A DNA stretch of 64,000 bases from Ramlibacter paludis (GCF_022012305.1 NZ_JAKLTM010000006.1:166025-230024); one strand, 5' to 3'. Positions 45,405-55,542 are shown, counted from the first letter of the stretch. The notes: generated by a model from the letters alone, not told the origin. Translations and numbers: made by a program.

Positions 45405-47288
45405 ATGAGCACGGAAGCCAAGCGGCCCGCGCCGCGCTATCGCCCCATGGGTTTCGGCGTCACCCGCGCCGTGCTCCGCGACGGTACCGGCGGCGCCCGC
45501 TACCTGCGCGCCGAAGTGCCGCTGGACACCCGCTACGCGCAGCGCATGACCGACCGCCTGCTGCATTGGGCGCAAACCGATCCGGACCGCGTCTTCATCG
45601 CGCGCCGCGAGAAGCGCGCCGACGGCAGCAGCGGCGACTGGCGCAAGATCACGTATGGCGAAGCGCTGCAGACCGCGCGCCGCGTCGGCCAGGCGCTGCT
45701 GGACCGCGGCCTCGACGCCGATCGTCCCGTCGCCATCCTCAGCGAGAACAGCCTGGAGCACGCGCAGGTCGCGCTCGGCTGCCTCTACGCCGGCATTCCC
45801 TATTGCCCGGTGTCGCCCGCCTATTCCACGGTGAGCCAGGACTACGACAAGCTCCGGCACGTGCTGGAGACGCTGACGCCCGGCCTGGTGTTCGCGCTCG
45901 ATGCGGCGCGCTACGGCAAGGCCATCGCGGCCACCGTGCCCGCTGACGTCGAAGTGGTGCTGGCCGAAGGCACGCTGCCCGGTCGCGACGTGACGCCTTT
46001 GTCCGCCCTGCTGGCCACCGAGCCCACGCCCGCGGTCGACGCCGCGATGCAGGCCACCGGCCCGGACACGATCACCAAGTTCCTCTTCACCTCCGGCTCG
46101 ACCAAGTTGCCCAAGGCGGTGATCAACACCCACGGCATGTGGTGCGCCAACCAGCAGCAGATGCGGCAGTCGATGCCGGTGCTGGCCGAGGAGCCGCCGG
46201 TGCTGGTCGACTGGCTGCCCTGGAACCACACCTTCGGCGGCAACCACAACGTCGGCCTGACGATCTACAACGGCGGCACGCTCTACATCGACGACGGCAA
46301 ACCGACGCCGGCCGGCATGGCCGAGACGCTGCGCAACCTGCGCGAGATCGCGCCGACCATCTACTTCAACGTGCCGACCGGCTTCGAAGCCATCGCCCAC
46401 GCGATGAAGGCCGACCCGGTGCTGCGCCGCAACCTGCTGTCGCGGGTGCGCATGTTCTTCTACTCGGGCGCGGCCCTGGCGCAGCCGATCTGGGACCTGC
46501 TGCACGAGGTGCAGGAGCAGGAGATCGGCGAGCGCATCGTGATGGGCACGGGCCTGGGCATGACCGAGTCGGCACCTTTCGCCGTGTTCGTCACCAACCC
46601 CGAGGTCAAGTCCGGCCACATCGGCCTGCCGACCGTGGGCATGGAGCTGAAGCTGGTGCCCGCCGAAGGCAAGACCGAGATCCGCTACAAGGGCCCGAAC
46701 GTCACGCCTGGCTACTGGCGCAACCCCGAGGCCAGCGCGGAATGCTTCGACGAGGAAGGCTTCTTCTGCACCGGCGACGCCGTGCTGTGGATCGACGAGG
46801 CGAATCCGCACCTGGGCCTGAAGTTCGACGGCCGCATCGCCGAGGACTTCAAGCTGGCCACCGGCACCTTCGTCAGCGTCGGCCCGCTGCGCGCGAAGAT
46901 CATCGCGGCCGGCGCGCCCTACGTGCAGGACGCCGTCATCACCGGCCTGAACCGCAAGGAAGTCGGCGCGCTGCTGTTCCCCACGCCGGCCATCCGCAAG
47001 CTGGCCGGCCTGCCGGAAGGCGCGCCGCTGAAGGACGTGCTGGAAAGCGCGCCGGTGCAGGCGCACTTCCAGCAAGTGCTGGACAAGCTGGCCGCCGAAG
47101 GCACCGGCAGCGCCAACCGCGTGGCGCGCCTGCACCTGCTGCACGAGCCGCCTTCCATCGACAAGGGCGAAGTCACCGACAAGGGCTCCATCAACCAGCG
47201 CGCCGTGCTCAAGCACCGCGACCCGCTGGTGCAGGACTTCCACGACGGCAAGCTCGCCCACACGCTGCTGCCAAAGGACAAGGCATGA
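45405..47288 (+). CDS. fcs: Feruloyl-CoA synthase-type AMP-forming ligase
   Basis: A 627-residue ANL ligase. The phosphate loop FTSGSTKLPKAVINTHGM lies near 227-244, then VLVDWLPWNHTFGGNHNVG, a hallmark of this long subfamily, GMTESAPF, and CTGDAVLWIDEANPHLGLKFDGR as the hinge. It lacks the usual C-terminal NGK lysine context and ends STDKG-like (DKGEVTDKGSINQRA). It activates ferulate or related hydroxycinnamates with CoA. It sits between crotonase and SDR, overlapping the SDR start by four bases. The substrate is inferred from family and from the esterase downstream. Confidence 0.85.
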   Translation: MSTEAKRPAPRYRPMGFGVTRAVLRDGTGGARYLRAEVPLDTRYAQRMTDRLLHWAQTDPDRVFIARREKRADGSSGDWRKITYGEALQTARRVGQALLDRGLDADRPVAILSENSLEHAQVALGCLYAGIPYCPVSPAYSTVSQDYDKLRHVLETLTPGLVFALDAARYGKAIAATVPADVEVVLAEGTLPGRDVTPLSALLATEPTPAVDAAMQATGPDTITKFLFTSGSTKLPKAVINTHGMWCANQQQMRQSMPVLAEEPPVLVDWLPWNHTFGGNHNVGLTIYNGGTLYIDDGKPTPAGMAETLRNLREIAPTIYFNVPTGFEAIAHAMKADPVLRRNLLSRVRMFFYSGAALAQPIWDLLHEVQEQEIGERIVMGTGLGMTESAPFAVFVTNPEVKSGHIGLPTVGMELKLVPAEGKTEIRYKGPNVTPGYWRNPEASAECFDEEGFFCTGDAVLWIDEANPHLGLKFDGRIAEDFKLATGTFVSVGPLRAKIIAAGAPYVQDAVITGLNRKEVGALLFPTPAIRKLAGLPEGAPLKDVLESAPVQAHFQQVLDKLAAEGTGSANRVARLHLLHEPPSIDKGEVTDKGSINQRAVLKHRDPLVQDFHDGKLAHTLLPKDKA

Positions 47289-48049
47289 ACATCCAGGGAC
47301 AGGCCGCCCTCGTCACGGGCGGCGCTTCGGGCCTCGGCGAAGCCACCGCGCGCGAGCTCGCGCGGCTGGGCGCCAAGGTCGCCGTGCTCGACGTGAACCT
47401 CGCGCAGGCCGAACAGGTCGCGCGCGACATCGGTGGCGTGGCCATGCAGTGCGACATCACCAACGCGGAGAGCGTTGCCGCCGCCATCGCCAAGGCCGCC
47501 GCCGCCCACGGGCCGGCCCGCATCCTGATGAACATCGCCGGCATAGGCACCGCGAAGCGCATCGTGCAGAAGGACGGCACTGCGGCGCCGCTGGAAGACT
47601 TCGCGCGCGTCGTCAACATCAACCTGGTCGGCACGTACAACGTCAGCCGGCTGTTTGCCGCGGAGTGCGCAAAATTGGCACCGTTGGAAGACGGCGAGCG
47701 CGGAGTCATGCTGTTCACCGCCTCGGTCGCGGCCTTCGACGGCCAGGTGGGCCAGCAGGCCTACAGCGCCTCCAAGGGCGGCCTGGTGGGCATGACCTTG
47801 CCGATGGCGCGTGACCTCGCGCAGCATGGCATCCGCGTGTGCACCATCGCGCCCGGCCTGTTCTCGACGCCGCTGATGAAGCAGCTGCCCGAGCCGGTGC
47901 AGGAGTCCCTGGCCAAGTCCATCCCCTTCCCGTCCCGCCTGGGCAAACCCGAAGAGTTTGCGCAGCTGGCTTGCCATATCGTCACCAACAGCCACTTGAA
48001 CGGCGAAGTGATCCGCCTGGACGGAGCGCTTCGCATGGCGCCCCGTTGA
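47285..48049 (+). CDS. SDR 3-hydroxyacyl-CoA dehydrogenase (type II-like)
   Basis: A 254-residue short-chain dehydrogenase. The cofactor loop is TGGASGLG (11-18), then a DVNL acidic residue for NAD preference, NIAGIG, and the catalytic YSASK (about 160-164). Sequence around FDGQVGQQAYSASKGG matches the HSD17B10/3-hydroxyacyl-CoA dehydrogenase type II group. After crotonase and Fcs it would oxidise the 3-hydroxyacyl-CoA, pointing to a beta-oxidative ferulate route; the thiolase is not in this window. Confidence 0.85.
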   Translation: MNIQGQAALVTGGASGLGEATARELARLGAKVAVLDVNLAQAEQVARDIGGVAMQCDITNAESVAAAIAKAAAAHGPARILMNIAGIGTAKRIVQKDGTAAPLEDFARVVNINLVGTYNVSRLFAAECAKLAPLEDGERGVMLFTASVAAFDGQVGQQAYSASKGGLVGMTLPMARDLAQHGIRVCTIAPGLFSTPLMKQLPEPVQESLAKSIPFPSRLGKPEEFAQLACHIVTNSHLNGEVIRLDGALRMAPR

Positions 48050-48077
48050 ATCGATTTAACCCCTGGAGACAAAGAAG

Positions 48078-49214
48078 ATGAAGCTAGTCCGTACCCTGAT
48101 CGCCGCCGCGGTGGCGCTGTCCGCCGCCGGCGCCGCCCTGGCCGACATCAACGTCGGCGTCGTGCTGTCGCTGACCGGCCCGGGCTCCGGCCTGGGCATC
48201 CCGATGCAGAAGCAGCTAGCGCTGTTCCCCAAGGAAATCGCCGGCGAGAAGGTCAACCTGATCGTCCTGGACGACGCCTCCGACCCGGGCAAGGGCGTGA
48301 GCAACACCAAGCGCCTGATCACCGAGGACAAGGTCGACGTGATCCTCGGCTCCTGCCTGACCCCGGTGGCCGCCGCCATGGCGCCGGTCACCGCCGAAAA
48401 CAAGGTGCTGCAGGTCGCCGCCTCGCCGGTCGGCGTGCCCCCCGGCCAGGACCAATGGCTGTTCCGCCTGCCGCAGGGCAACGAGGTGATGGCCCACGCG
48501 ATGGTCAACCACATGAAGAAGATGGGCGTGAAGACCATCGGCTTCCTGGGCTACACCGACGCCTACGGCGAACTGTGGCTCAAGGCCATGACGGCTGAGG
48601 CCGAGAAGAACGGCATGAAGATCGTCGCCACCGAGCGCTTCGCCCGCACCGACACCAGCGTCACGCCGCAGGCGCTGAAGCTGGTTTCCGCCAACCCCGA
48701 CGCGATGCTGGTCGTGGCTTCCGGCTCCGGCGCGGCGATGCCCGAGAAGGCGATCGTCGAGCGCGGCTACAAGGGCAAGATCTACCAGACCCACGCCGCG
48801 GCCACGCCCGACCTGGTGCGCATCGGCGGCAAGGACGTCGAAGGCACCTACGTCGTCTCCGGCCCGGCCGTCGTCGCCGAGCAGCTGCCTGACAGCCACC
48901 CGTCCAAGAAGGCCGCCGTCGACTTCGTGACCAAGTTCGAGAAGGCCAACGGCGCCGGTTCGCGCAACCAGTTCGCCGGCCACTCCTACGACTTCGCGAT
49001 CGTGATGGAGAAGATCGTTCCCGTGGCGCTGAAGAAGGCCAAGCCGGGCACGCCGGAGTTCCGCGCCGCGCTGCGCGACGCCATGGAAGGCATGGGCCGC
49101 ACCATCTTCTCGCACGGCGTGATGAACTGGACCAAGGACGACCACTGGGGCTACACCAACGAAACCGGCGTGATGCAGAAGGTCGTGGACGGCAAGTTCG
49201 TCGTCGAGAAATGA
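48078..49214 (+). CDS. LIV-type ABC transporter substrate-binding protein
   Basis: A 378-residue periplasmic binding protein with signal peptide MKLVRTLIAAAVALSAAGAA (cleavage near ALAD). The mature N-terminus INVGVVLSLTGPGSGLGIP is the typical first strand and ligand loop. It follows the ferulate genes by 28 bases with a GGAGA site and heads the second LIV operon. The ligand is plausibly an aromatic or hydroxycinnamic acid by context, not shown by sequence. Confidence 0.9.
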   Translation: MKLVRTLIAAAVALSAAGAALADINVGVVLSLTGPGSGLGIPMQKQLALFPKEIAGEKVNLIVLDDASDPGKGVSNTKRLITEDKVDVILGSCLTPVAAAMAPVTAENKVLQVAASPVGVPPGQDQWLFRLPQGNEVMAHAMVNHMKKMGVKTIGFLGYTDAYGELWLKAMTAEAEKNGMKIVATERFARTDTSVTPQALKLVSANPDAMLVVASGSGAAMPEKAIVERGYKGKIYQTHAAATPDLVRIGGKDVEGTYVVSGPAVVAEQLPDSHPSKKAAVDFVTKFEKANGAGSRNQFAGHSYDFAIVMEKIVPVALKKAKPGTPEFRAALRDAMEGMGRTIFSHGVMNWTKDDHWGYTNETGVMQKVVDGKFVVEK

Positions 49215-49215
49215 A

Positions 49216-49243
49216 GTTTGCTGCGCCAAAACGCGCAGCAAAC
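49216..49243 (+). other. Perfect stem-loop immediately after livK-like gene
   Basis: GTTTGCTGCG (49216-49225) pairs exactly with CGCAGCAAAC (49234-49243) around an 8-base loop, starting two bases after the stop codon. No T-run follows. It would protect the upstream mRNA 3' end or pause transcription, directly ahead of repeat copy B. Confidence 0.6.
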
Positions 49244-49335
49244 AGGGGCTGGAGGCTAGGGGCTAGGGAAACTTCCCGGACCTGGCCAGGCCTCGGCTTC
49301 CTTCCCTAGCCTCCAGTCTCTAGCCTCTAGCCCTT
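49244..49335. repeat. CTAG-heptad inverted repeat, copy B
   Basis: Arms 49244-49270 and 49302-49335 consist of the same GGCTAGGGGCTAG/CTAGCCTCCAG units as copy A. They lie in the livK-livH gap of the second LIV operon, in the same orientation relative to transcription. Loop sequence differs from copy A. No ORF is present. Confidence 0.85.
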
Positions 49336-49344
49336 CTCCCACCC

Positions 49345-50382
49345 ATGGACTTCTCCATCGCCAGCATCCTGGCGCTCGACGGCCTGACCAACGGCGCCGT
49401 CTATGCCCTGCTGGCCCTCGCGACGGTGCTCGTGTTCGCCGTCACCCGCGTCATTTTCATTCCGCAAGGCGAGTTCGTCGCCTTCGGCGCCCTCACCCTC
49501 GCCCTGCTGCAGACCGGCAAGGTCCCGGGTACGGTGTGGTTCCTGCTGGTGCTGGCCGTGGTCGCCGCGCTGGCCGACCTCGTCAACGGCGTGCGCCACC
49601 ATCGGCCCGCCAAACGCATCCTCACCGACATGGGCAAGACGCTGGCGCTGCCCGTGCTCGTGTCGCTGGTCGCCATCTGGGCCGCGCCGCGCGGCTTTCC
49701 GCTCGCGGTGCAGGCGCTGCTGACGCTCGCGCTGGTCACGCCTTTCGGCAACCTGATCTATCGCCTGGCTTACGAGTCGCTGGCCGACGCATCCGTGCTG
49801 GTTCTCCTGATCGTCTCGGTCGGTGTGCACTTCGCGTTGGTCGGCCTGGGCCTGTTCTTCTTCGGCGCGGAAGGCTTCCGCAACCCGAGCTTCTGGGACA
49901 CCCGCTTCAACGCCGGGGCCGTCACCCTCACCGGACAGACCGTCATCATCTTTGCCGCCTCGGTGGCGCTGATCGTCGCGCTCTACCTGTTCTTCGAACG
50001 CACCCTCACCGGCAAGGCCTTGCGCGCCACGGCCGTCAACCGCGTGGGCGCGCGCCTCATGGGAATTTCCTCCAACGGCGCCGGTCGCCTCGCCTTCACG
50101 ATGGCCGCCTTCCTGGGCGCGCTGTCGGGCCTGCTGATCGGCCCGACCACCACGGTCTTCTACGACAGCGGCTTCATCATCGGCCTGAAGGGCTTCGTCG
50201 CCGCCGTGTTCGCCGGCCTTTCGAGCTACCCGCTGGCGCTCGTCGGCGCGCTGGCCGTCGGCCTGCTGGAAAGCTTCGGCTCCTTCTGGGCCAGCGCCTT
50301 CAAGGAGGTGATCGTGTTCGCCTCCATCCTCCCGGTGCTGCTGTGGCGGTCGCTGCGCGATCCGCACGGGGAGGAGCATTGA
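49345..50382 (+). CDS. livH: LIV-type ABC transporter permease (LivH), long form
   Basis: A 345-residue permease. The N-terminus [20 protein letters not shown] and the [17 protein letters not shown] segment (about 40-56) match LivH. It is about 55 residues longer than the LivH at 10620 because of an insertion near residues 75-135 containing extra hydrophobic helices. It shares one base (TGATG) with the following livMG gene. Confidence 0.88.
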   Translation: MDFSIASILALDGLTNGAVYALLALATVLVFAVTRVIFIPQGEFVAFGALTLALLQTGKVPGTVWFLLVLAVVAALADLVNGVRHHRPAKRILTDMGKTLALPVLVSLVAIWAAPRGFPLAVQALLTLALVTPFGNLIYRLAYESLADASVLVLLIVSVGVHFALVGLGLFFFGAEGFRNPSFWDTRFNAGAVTLTGQTVIIFAASVALIVALYLFFERTLTGKALRATAVNRVGARLMGISSNGAGRLAFTMAAFLGALSGLLIGPTTTVFYDSGFIIGLKGFVAAVFAGLSSYPLALVGALAVGLLESFGSFWASAFKEVIVFASILPVLLWRSLRDPHGEEH

Positions 50383-52142
50383 TGCGGCGCTTCGCCTTCC
50401 CGCTGTTCGCGCTGGCCATGCTGGCGCTGCCCTTCCTGCCGGTGCCGGACTTCTGGATCTCGCAGGGCAACTACATCGGCCTGTACGCGATCGTCTCGCT
50501 GGGCCTGGTGCTGCTGACCGGCGTCGCCGGTCTCACCTCCTTCGGCCAGGCCGCCTTCGTCGGCGTAGGCGCGTACACCGCTGCTTTCCTGACGGTCAAG
50601 CTGGCCGCTTCGCCCTGGCTGGCGCTGCTGCTCGGTGTCGGCCTCGCGGTGGCGGCGGCGCTCGTGCTGGGTGCGATCACGCTGCGCATGTCCGGCCACT
50701 ACCTGCCGCTGGCCACCATCGCCTGGGGCCTGGCCCTGTACTTCACCATGGGCAACATGGAGTTCCTGGGCAAGTACGACGGCATCCTGGGCATCCCCAC
50801 GCTCAAGCTGTGGGGCATGGACATCGGCAGTGAACGCCACCTGCACGTGGTGATCTGGCTGATCGCCTTGCTCGCAGCGCTGGCCTCCACGCACCTGCTC
50901 GACTCGCGGCCCGGCCGCGCGATCCGCTCGCTCAAGAGCGGCGCGACGATGGCCGAGGCGATGGGCATCTCCACCTTCCGCGCCAAGCTCACCGTCTTCG
51001 TGATCGCCGCCGTGCTGGCGGCCATCTCCGGCTGGCTGTTCGCCTTCTTCCAGCGCACGGTGAACCCCTCGCCCTTCTCGCTGGCCAAGGGCATCGAGTA
51101 CCTGTTCATGGCGGTGCTGGGCGGCGTCGGCCACGTGTGGGGCGCCTTCCTCGGCGCCGGCGTGGTCAAGCTGCTGGAAGACCAGCTGCAGGTGCTGCTG
51201 CCCAAGTTGATCGGCACCAGCGGCAACTTCGAATCCATCGTGTTCGGCGTCATCCTGGTGCTGGTGCTGAAGTACGCGCCGGACGGCCTCTGGACCTTCG
51301 TCGCCCGCTGGCTGCCGCGCGCGGACCGTCCGCGCGACTGGGCCAACGCGGAAGCGCTCCCGGTGCGCGCGAAACCGACACCGGGCGAGGCGCTGCTGCA
51401 GGTGCAGGCGGTGCGCAAGGAGTTCGGCGGCCTGGTGGCGGTGAACGACGTCAGCTTCGAGATCCGCGCGGGCGAGATCGTCGGCCTGATCGGCCCCAAC
51501 GGCGCCGGCAAGTCGACCACCTTCAACCTGATCACCGGCGTCCTCGCGCTCACCAAGGGCCAGGTGCTGTACCGCGGTGCGGCCATCGGCGGCATGGCTT
51601 CGCGCAACATTGCCAGGCTGGGCGTATCGCGCACCTTCCAGCACGTGAAGATGATTCCGGACATGACCGTGCTGGAGAACGTCGCGCTGGGCGGCTACCT
51701 GCGCGGCAGCGTGGGGCCGCTGCGCGCCATGCTGCGCCTCGACCGCGAAGAAGAACGCCGGCTCTTTGCCGAAGCCGAGCGCCAGCTGGCACGCATCGGC
51801 ATGGCCGACCGCATGCACGAACTGGCGGGCAACCTCGCGCTGGGACCACAGCGCCTGATGGAAATCGCGCGCGCACTGTGCACCGACCCTGCCCTGCTGC
51901 TGCTGGACGAACCCGCCGCCGGCCTGCGCCACAAGGAGAAGCAGGCGCTGGGCGACGTGCTGCGCCAATTGAAGGGCGAAGGCGTGAGCCTGCTGCTGGT
52001 GGAACACGACATGGACTTCGTCATGGGCCTCACCGACCGCATCGTGGTGATGGAATTCGGCACCAAGCTGATGGAAGGCACGCCGCCCGAAGTGCAGGCC
52101 AGCCCCGCCGTGCGCGCGGCCTATCTCGGAACGGAGCATTGA
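50382..52142 (+). CDS. Fused LivM permease and LivG ATPase
   Basis: A 586-residue polypeptide. Residues 1-310 are a LivM permease (about nine membrane helices, GLTSFGQAAFVGVGAY near 50-65). Residues 335-586 are a LivG ATPase with Walker A GPNGAGKST (371-379), signature LALGPQRLMEIARAL and Walker B LLLLDEPAAGL. The linker near 311-335 is rich in Arg, Pro and Ala. The first LIV operon has the same two parts as separate genes. No frameshift is needed; the reading frame is continuous. Confidence 0.92.
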   Translation: MRRFAFPLFALAMLALPFLPVPDFWISQGNYIGLYAIVSLGLVLLTGVAGLTSFGQAAFVGVGAYTAAFLTVKLAASPWLALLLGVGLAVAAALVLGAITLRMSGHYLPLATIAWGLALYFTMGNMEFLGKYDGILGIPTLKLWGMDIGSERHLHVVIWLIALLAALASTHLLDSRPGRAIRSLKSGATMAEAMGISTFRAKLTVFVIAAVLAAISGWLFAFFQRTVNPSPFSLAKGIEYLFMAVLGGVGHVWGAFLGAGVVKLLEDQLQVLLPKLIGTSGNFESIVFGVILVLVLKYAPDGLWTFVARWLPRADRPRDWANAEALPVRAKPTPGEALLQVQAVRKEFGGLVAVNDVSFEIRAGEIVGLIGPNGAGKSTTFNLITGVLALTKGQVLYRGAAIGGMASRNIARLGVSRTFQHVKMIPDMTVLENVALGGYLRGSVGPLRAMLRLDREEERRLFAEAERQLARIGMADRMHELAGNLALGPQRLMEIARALCTDPALLLLDEPAAGLRHKEKQALGDVLRQLKGEGVSLLLVEHDMDFVMGLTDRIVVMEFGTKLMEGTPPEVQASPAVRAAYLGTEH

Positions 52143-52143
52143 G

Positions 52144-52878
52144 ATGAGCCTGCTGCTCGAAGTGAAAGGCCTGCACGCCGGCTACGGCCGCGCCGAAGTG
52201 CTGAACGGGCTGGACTTCCAGCTGCCCGCCGGCCAGGTCGTCACGGTAATCGGCCCCAACGGCGCCGGCAAGTCCACGACGCTGAACGCCTTGATGGGCC
52301 TGCTGCCCTGCCGCGGCCAGGTGCTGTTCGACGGCGTCGACCTTGCGAATGCGGACCTCGAGGAACGCGTGATGCTGGGACTCGCGCTGGTGCCGGAAAA
52401 GCGCGAGCTCTTCGGCACCATGCCGGTGGAAGACAACCTGGTGCTGGGCGGCTACCGCGCCATGAAGCTGCGCATTCCCAACTGGAAGAGCGAGCTGGAA
52501 CGCGTCTACACGCTGTTCCCGCGCCTGAAGGAACGCCGCGCGCAACTCGCCGGCACGCTCTCCGGCGGCGAGCGCCAGATGCTGGCCGTGGGCCGGGCGC
52601 TGATGGCGCGGCCCAAGCTGCTGATGCTCGACGAGCCCAGCCTCGGCCTGGCGCCGCTGGTGGTGCGCGACATCTTCCGCATCATCGACACGCTGCGCAC
52701 CAGCGGCGTCAGCATCCTGCTGGTCGAACAGAACGCCCGCGCGGCGCTGGAAGTCGCCGACTATGGCTACGTGCTGGAAACCGGCGAGATCGGCTTGCGC
52801 GGCCCGGCGCGCGAGCTCGCCGGCGACCCGCGCGTGATCGAAACCTACCTGGGGGCTGCCCGCAAGCAGCCCGCCTGA
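52144..52878 (+). CDS. livF: LIV-type ABC transporter ATPase (LivF)
   Basis: A 244-residue ABC ATPase with Walker A GPNGAGKST (about 37-45), signature LSGGERQML and Walker B LLMLDEPSLGL. It starts one base after the livMG stop. It partners the LivG half of the fusion to power import. Confidence 0.93.
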   Translation: MSLLLEVKGLHAGYGRAEVLNGLDFQLPAGQVVTVIGPNGAGKSTTLNALMGLLPCRGQVLFDGVDLANADLEERVMLGLALVPEKRELFGTMPVEDNLVLGGYRAMKLRIPNWKSELERVYTLFPRLKERRAQLAGTLSGGERQMLAVGRALMARPKLLMLDEPSLGLAPLVVRDIFRIIDTLRTSGVSILLVEQNARAALEVADYGYVLETGEIGLRGPARELAGDPRVIETYLGAARKQPA

Positions 52879-52904
52879 ATCCCACCAACGAAGGAGACCT
52901 GCCC

Positions 52905-53885
52905 ATGCTCACCCGCCGCGATTTCGCCTTGTCCGCCGCTGCTGTGTCCGCGTTCCCGCTGCAGGCGCTGGCCCAGGCTTTCGAAGCACCGAAGATCATC
53001 AACGGCTTTCCCGCCGGCGGCACCGCGGACGCGACGGCGCGCCGCGTCGGCGAGCGCATGGGCGGCACGGCTTACGCCAAGACCGCGGCAGTGGTGGAGA
53101 ACAAGCCCGGCGCCGGCGGCCGCATCGCCTGCGAGGTGGTGAAGGCGTCCAAGCCGGACGGCAGCGTGCTGCTGCTCACGCCGTATTCGATGATGTCGAT
53201 CTACCCGCACATCTACGCCAAGCTCTCGTACGACCCGTTCAAGGACTTCCTGCCGGTGTCGATCGCGGCGGTGATGACCCACGCGCTGAGCGTCGGCCCG
53301 ATGGTGCCGGCCAGCGTGAAGACGGTGAAGGACTACCTGGCCTGGGCCAAGGCGAATCCGGACAAGGCCAGCTACGGCTCGCCGGCGGCCGGCTCCACGC
53401 CCCACTTCCTGGCGGCGCTGCTGGGCCTGAACAACAACGTGGACCTGAAGCACGTGCCTTACCGCGGCTCCGCGCCGGCGGTGGCCGACATGATCGGCGG
53501 CCAGCTCGCCTCCTGCTCCACGCCCACCGGCGACGCGCTGGCCAATCACAAGGCGGGCAAGGTGCGCATCCTGGCCACGTCGGGCGCGCAGCGCACGGCT
53601 TTCACGCCGGACGTGCCGACCTATGCCGAACAGGGCTACCCCGAGCTGACCACCGAGGAGTGGTTCGGCTTCTACGCGCCCGCGGGCACGCCCGCCAGCG
53701 TGATCGCGAACGCCAATGCGGCCATCAACCAGGCGGTCAAGGAAAAGACGGTGGTCGATTCGCTGCACCTGATGGGACTGGAAGCGCAGGGCTCCACGCC
53801 GGTGCAGATGGACAAGAGCCAGAAGGACGAATTCACCCGCTGGGGGCCGCTGGTCAAGAAGATCGGCTTCACCGCCGAATCCTGA
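52905..53885 (+). CDS. Bug/TctC-family substrate-binding protein
   Basis: A 326-residue exported protein. Signal peptide MLTRRDFALSAAAVSAFPLQ, cleavage near ALAQA, with a twin-arginine-like start. The mature part has the Bug signature NGFPAGGTADATAR and NKPGAGGRI. GAAGGAGA precedes the ATG. As in the first LIV operon, the Bug gene comes right after livF. It is followed 14 bases later by the esterase, so its ligand may be a hydroxycinnamate. Confidence 0.88.
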   Translation: MLTRRDFALSAAAVSAFPLQALAQAFEAPKIINGFPAGGTADATARRVGERMGGTAYAKTAAVVENKPGAGGRIACEVVKASKPDGSVLLLTPYSMMSIYPHIYAKLSYDPFKDFLPVSIAAVMTHALSVGPMVPASVKTVKDYLAWAKANPDKASYGSPAAGSTPHFLAALLGLNNNVDLKHVPYRGSAPAVADMIGGQLASCSTPTGDALANHKAGKVRILATSGAQRTAFTPDVPTYAEQGYPELTTEEWFGFYAPAGTPASVIANANAAINQAVKEKTVVDSLHLMGLEAQGSTPVQMDKSQKDEFTRWGPLVKKIGFTAES

Positions 53886-53899
53886 AAGCAAGGCCCGCC

Positions 53900-55531
53900 A
53901 TGAAGAAGATCGCCGTTCTCACCGCCTCTGCCGCCGCCACGCTGCTGCTCGCGTCCTGCGGCACGCCTGCGCCGAGCGCAAGCGTTTCGTCCGTGCCGGC
54001 CACCGGCTGCGCCACCGCGGCGGAGGCCTTCGCCCTGCCCGGCCTGCGCATCACCGAGGCCGAGGCCATCGCCGGCGACACGGTGCGGCCGCCCGGCACG
54101 ACCACCGGGCCGCTGCTGGCCGCGCACTGCCGCATCCAGGGCCGCATGAACGAGCGCATGGGGCAAGACGGCAAGCCGTACCACATCGGCTTCGAACTGC
54201 GCCTGCCCGCCAACTGGAACGGCCGCCTGCTGTACCAGGGCGGCGGCGGCAACGACGGCATCATCCGCCCCGCCGTCGGCCCGCAGGCCGCGCCCGGCTA
54301 TGCCTTGAACCGCGGCTTCGCCGTGGTCACCACCGACGCCGGCCACCAGGGCCCGGACGCGAGCTTCGGCTTCGATCCCATTGCCCGCGTCGACAACGCC
54401 TACAACGCGCATGACCGGGTCGCGGTGACGGCGAAGGAACTGGTGAAGCGCTGGTACCGCAAGCCGGCCGATCACGCCTACTTCATCGGCTGCTCCGGCG
54501 GCGGCCGGCAGGGCATGATGTTCACGCAGCGTTTCCCCGCCTACTTCGACGGCGTGATCGCGATGGCGCCGGCCATGCGCGTCTCCAAGGGCGCGACCAT
54601 CGCCGCGGCCTGGGACACCCAAGCGCTGGACGCGATCGCGCCGCCCGGCGTCGATGGCAAGAAGGTCCTCAGCCAGGCGCTGACGGATGCCGACCTGGGC
54701 CTGGTGCGCAACCGCATCCTGCAGGCGTGCGACGCGCAGGACGGCCTGGCCGACGGCCTGGTGTCCCATCCGGCCGCCTGCAAGTTCGACGTGCGCACGC
54801 TCGCGTGCACCGGTGCCAAGGACGCGAACTGCCTCGCGTCGGCGCAGGTCGGCGCCTTGCAGAAGATGTTCGGCGGCCCGCAGGACTCCGCCGGCCGCAA
54901 GCTCTACTTCCCCTGGCCCTGGGATCCGGGCATGGGCCATCCCGCGAACGACTGGCGCAACTGGAAGCTGGGCACCTCGACGACGGCCACGCCGAATTCG
55001 CGCCACGTGTTCCTGATGCAGGACGCGCTGCAAGGCTACTTCGTCACGCCGCCGGACCGTTCGCTGACCGTCTTCGGCTTCAACTTCGACCGCGACCCGG
55101 CGCGCATGGACGCCTACGACTGGATCTTCGACACCGAGAAGGACGTGGACCTCGCCGGCTTCCGGGCCCGCGGCGGCAAGCTGCTGCTGGCGCACGGCAT
55201 GGCCGACCCGATCTTCTCGCCGCTCGAATCGCAGGATTACTACGAGCGCCTGGTCGCGAAGCACGGCCCGGCCACCGCGAATTTCGCGCGGCTGTTCCAG
55301 ATTCCCGGCATGGGCCATTGCTCCGGCGGCGCGGCCACCGACAGCTGGGACGGCCTGGGGGCGCTGGTCGACTGGGTGGAGAAAGGGCAGGCGCCGCAAC
55401 GGATCGTCGCGAACGGCACCACGGTGTTCCCGAACCGCTCGCGGCCGCTGTGCCCCTGGCCGCAATACGCGCACTACAACGGCAGCGGCGATCCGGAAAA
55501 TGCCGCGAGCTTCAGCTGCCGCCAGCCGTGA
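53900..55531 (+). CDS. Tannase/feruloyl esterase-family lipoprotein
   Basis: A 543-residue alpha/beta-hydrolase of the tannase family. It has a lipobox LASC with lipidated Cys20, so it is probably anchored at the outer membrane. The nucleophile is Ser199 in GCSGGGRQG, the acid lies in HGMADPIFSP and the base in GMGHCSGG. The Cys of GCS and of HCS can form the disulfide known to join the triad in this family. It would free ferulate or gallate esters from plant material for the downstream pathway. Exact ester preference is not readable. Confidence 0.88.
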   Translation: MKKIAVLTASAAATLLLASCGTPAPSASVSSVPATGCATAAEAFALPGLRITEAEAIAGDTVRPPGTTTGPLLAAHCRIQGRMNERMGQDGKPYHIGFELRLPANWNGRLLYQGGGGNDGIIRPAVGPQAAPGYALNRGFAVVTTDAGHQGPDASFGFDPIARVDNAYNAHDRVAVTAKELVKRWYRKPADHAYFIGCSGGGRQGMMFTQRFPAYFDGVIAMAPAMRVSKGATIAAAWDTQALDAIAPPGVDGKKVLSQALTDADLGLVRNRILQACDAQDGLADGLVSHPAACKFDVRTLACTGAKDANCLASAQVGALQKMFGGPQDSAGRKLYFPWPWDPGMGHPANDWRNWKLGTSTTATPNSRHVFLMQDALQGYFVTPPDRSLTVFGFNFDRDPARMDAYDWIFDTEKDVDLAGFRARGGKLLLAHGMADPIFSPLESQDYYERLVAKHGPATANFARLFQIPGMGHCSGGAATDSWDGLGALVDWVEKGQAPQRIVANGTTVFPNRSRPLCPWPQYAHYNGSGDPENAASFSCRQP

Positions 55532-55542
55532 AAGCCTGACCC

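Noticed and set aside
49536..50381. Reading frame continuous with livMG extending back through livH
   Set aside because: It is out of frame with livH, rich in Arg and Ala typical of GC-rich shadow frames; the LivM start at 50382 is clear.
50382..52142. Frameshift or assembly error creating the LivM-LivG fusion
   Set aside because: Both domains are complete, the linker is continuous in frame with normal codon use, and such fusions are known in this bacterial group.
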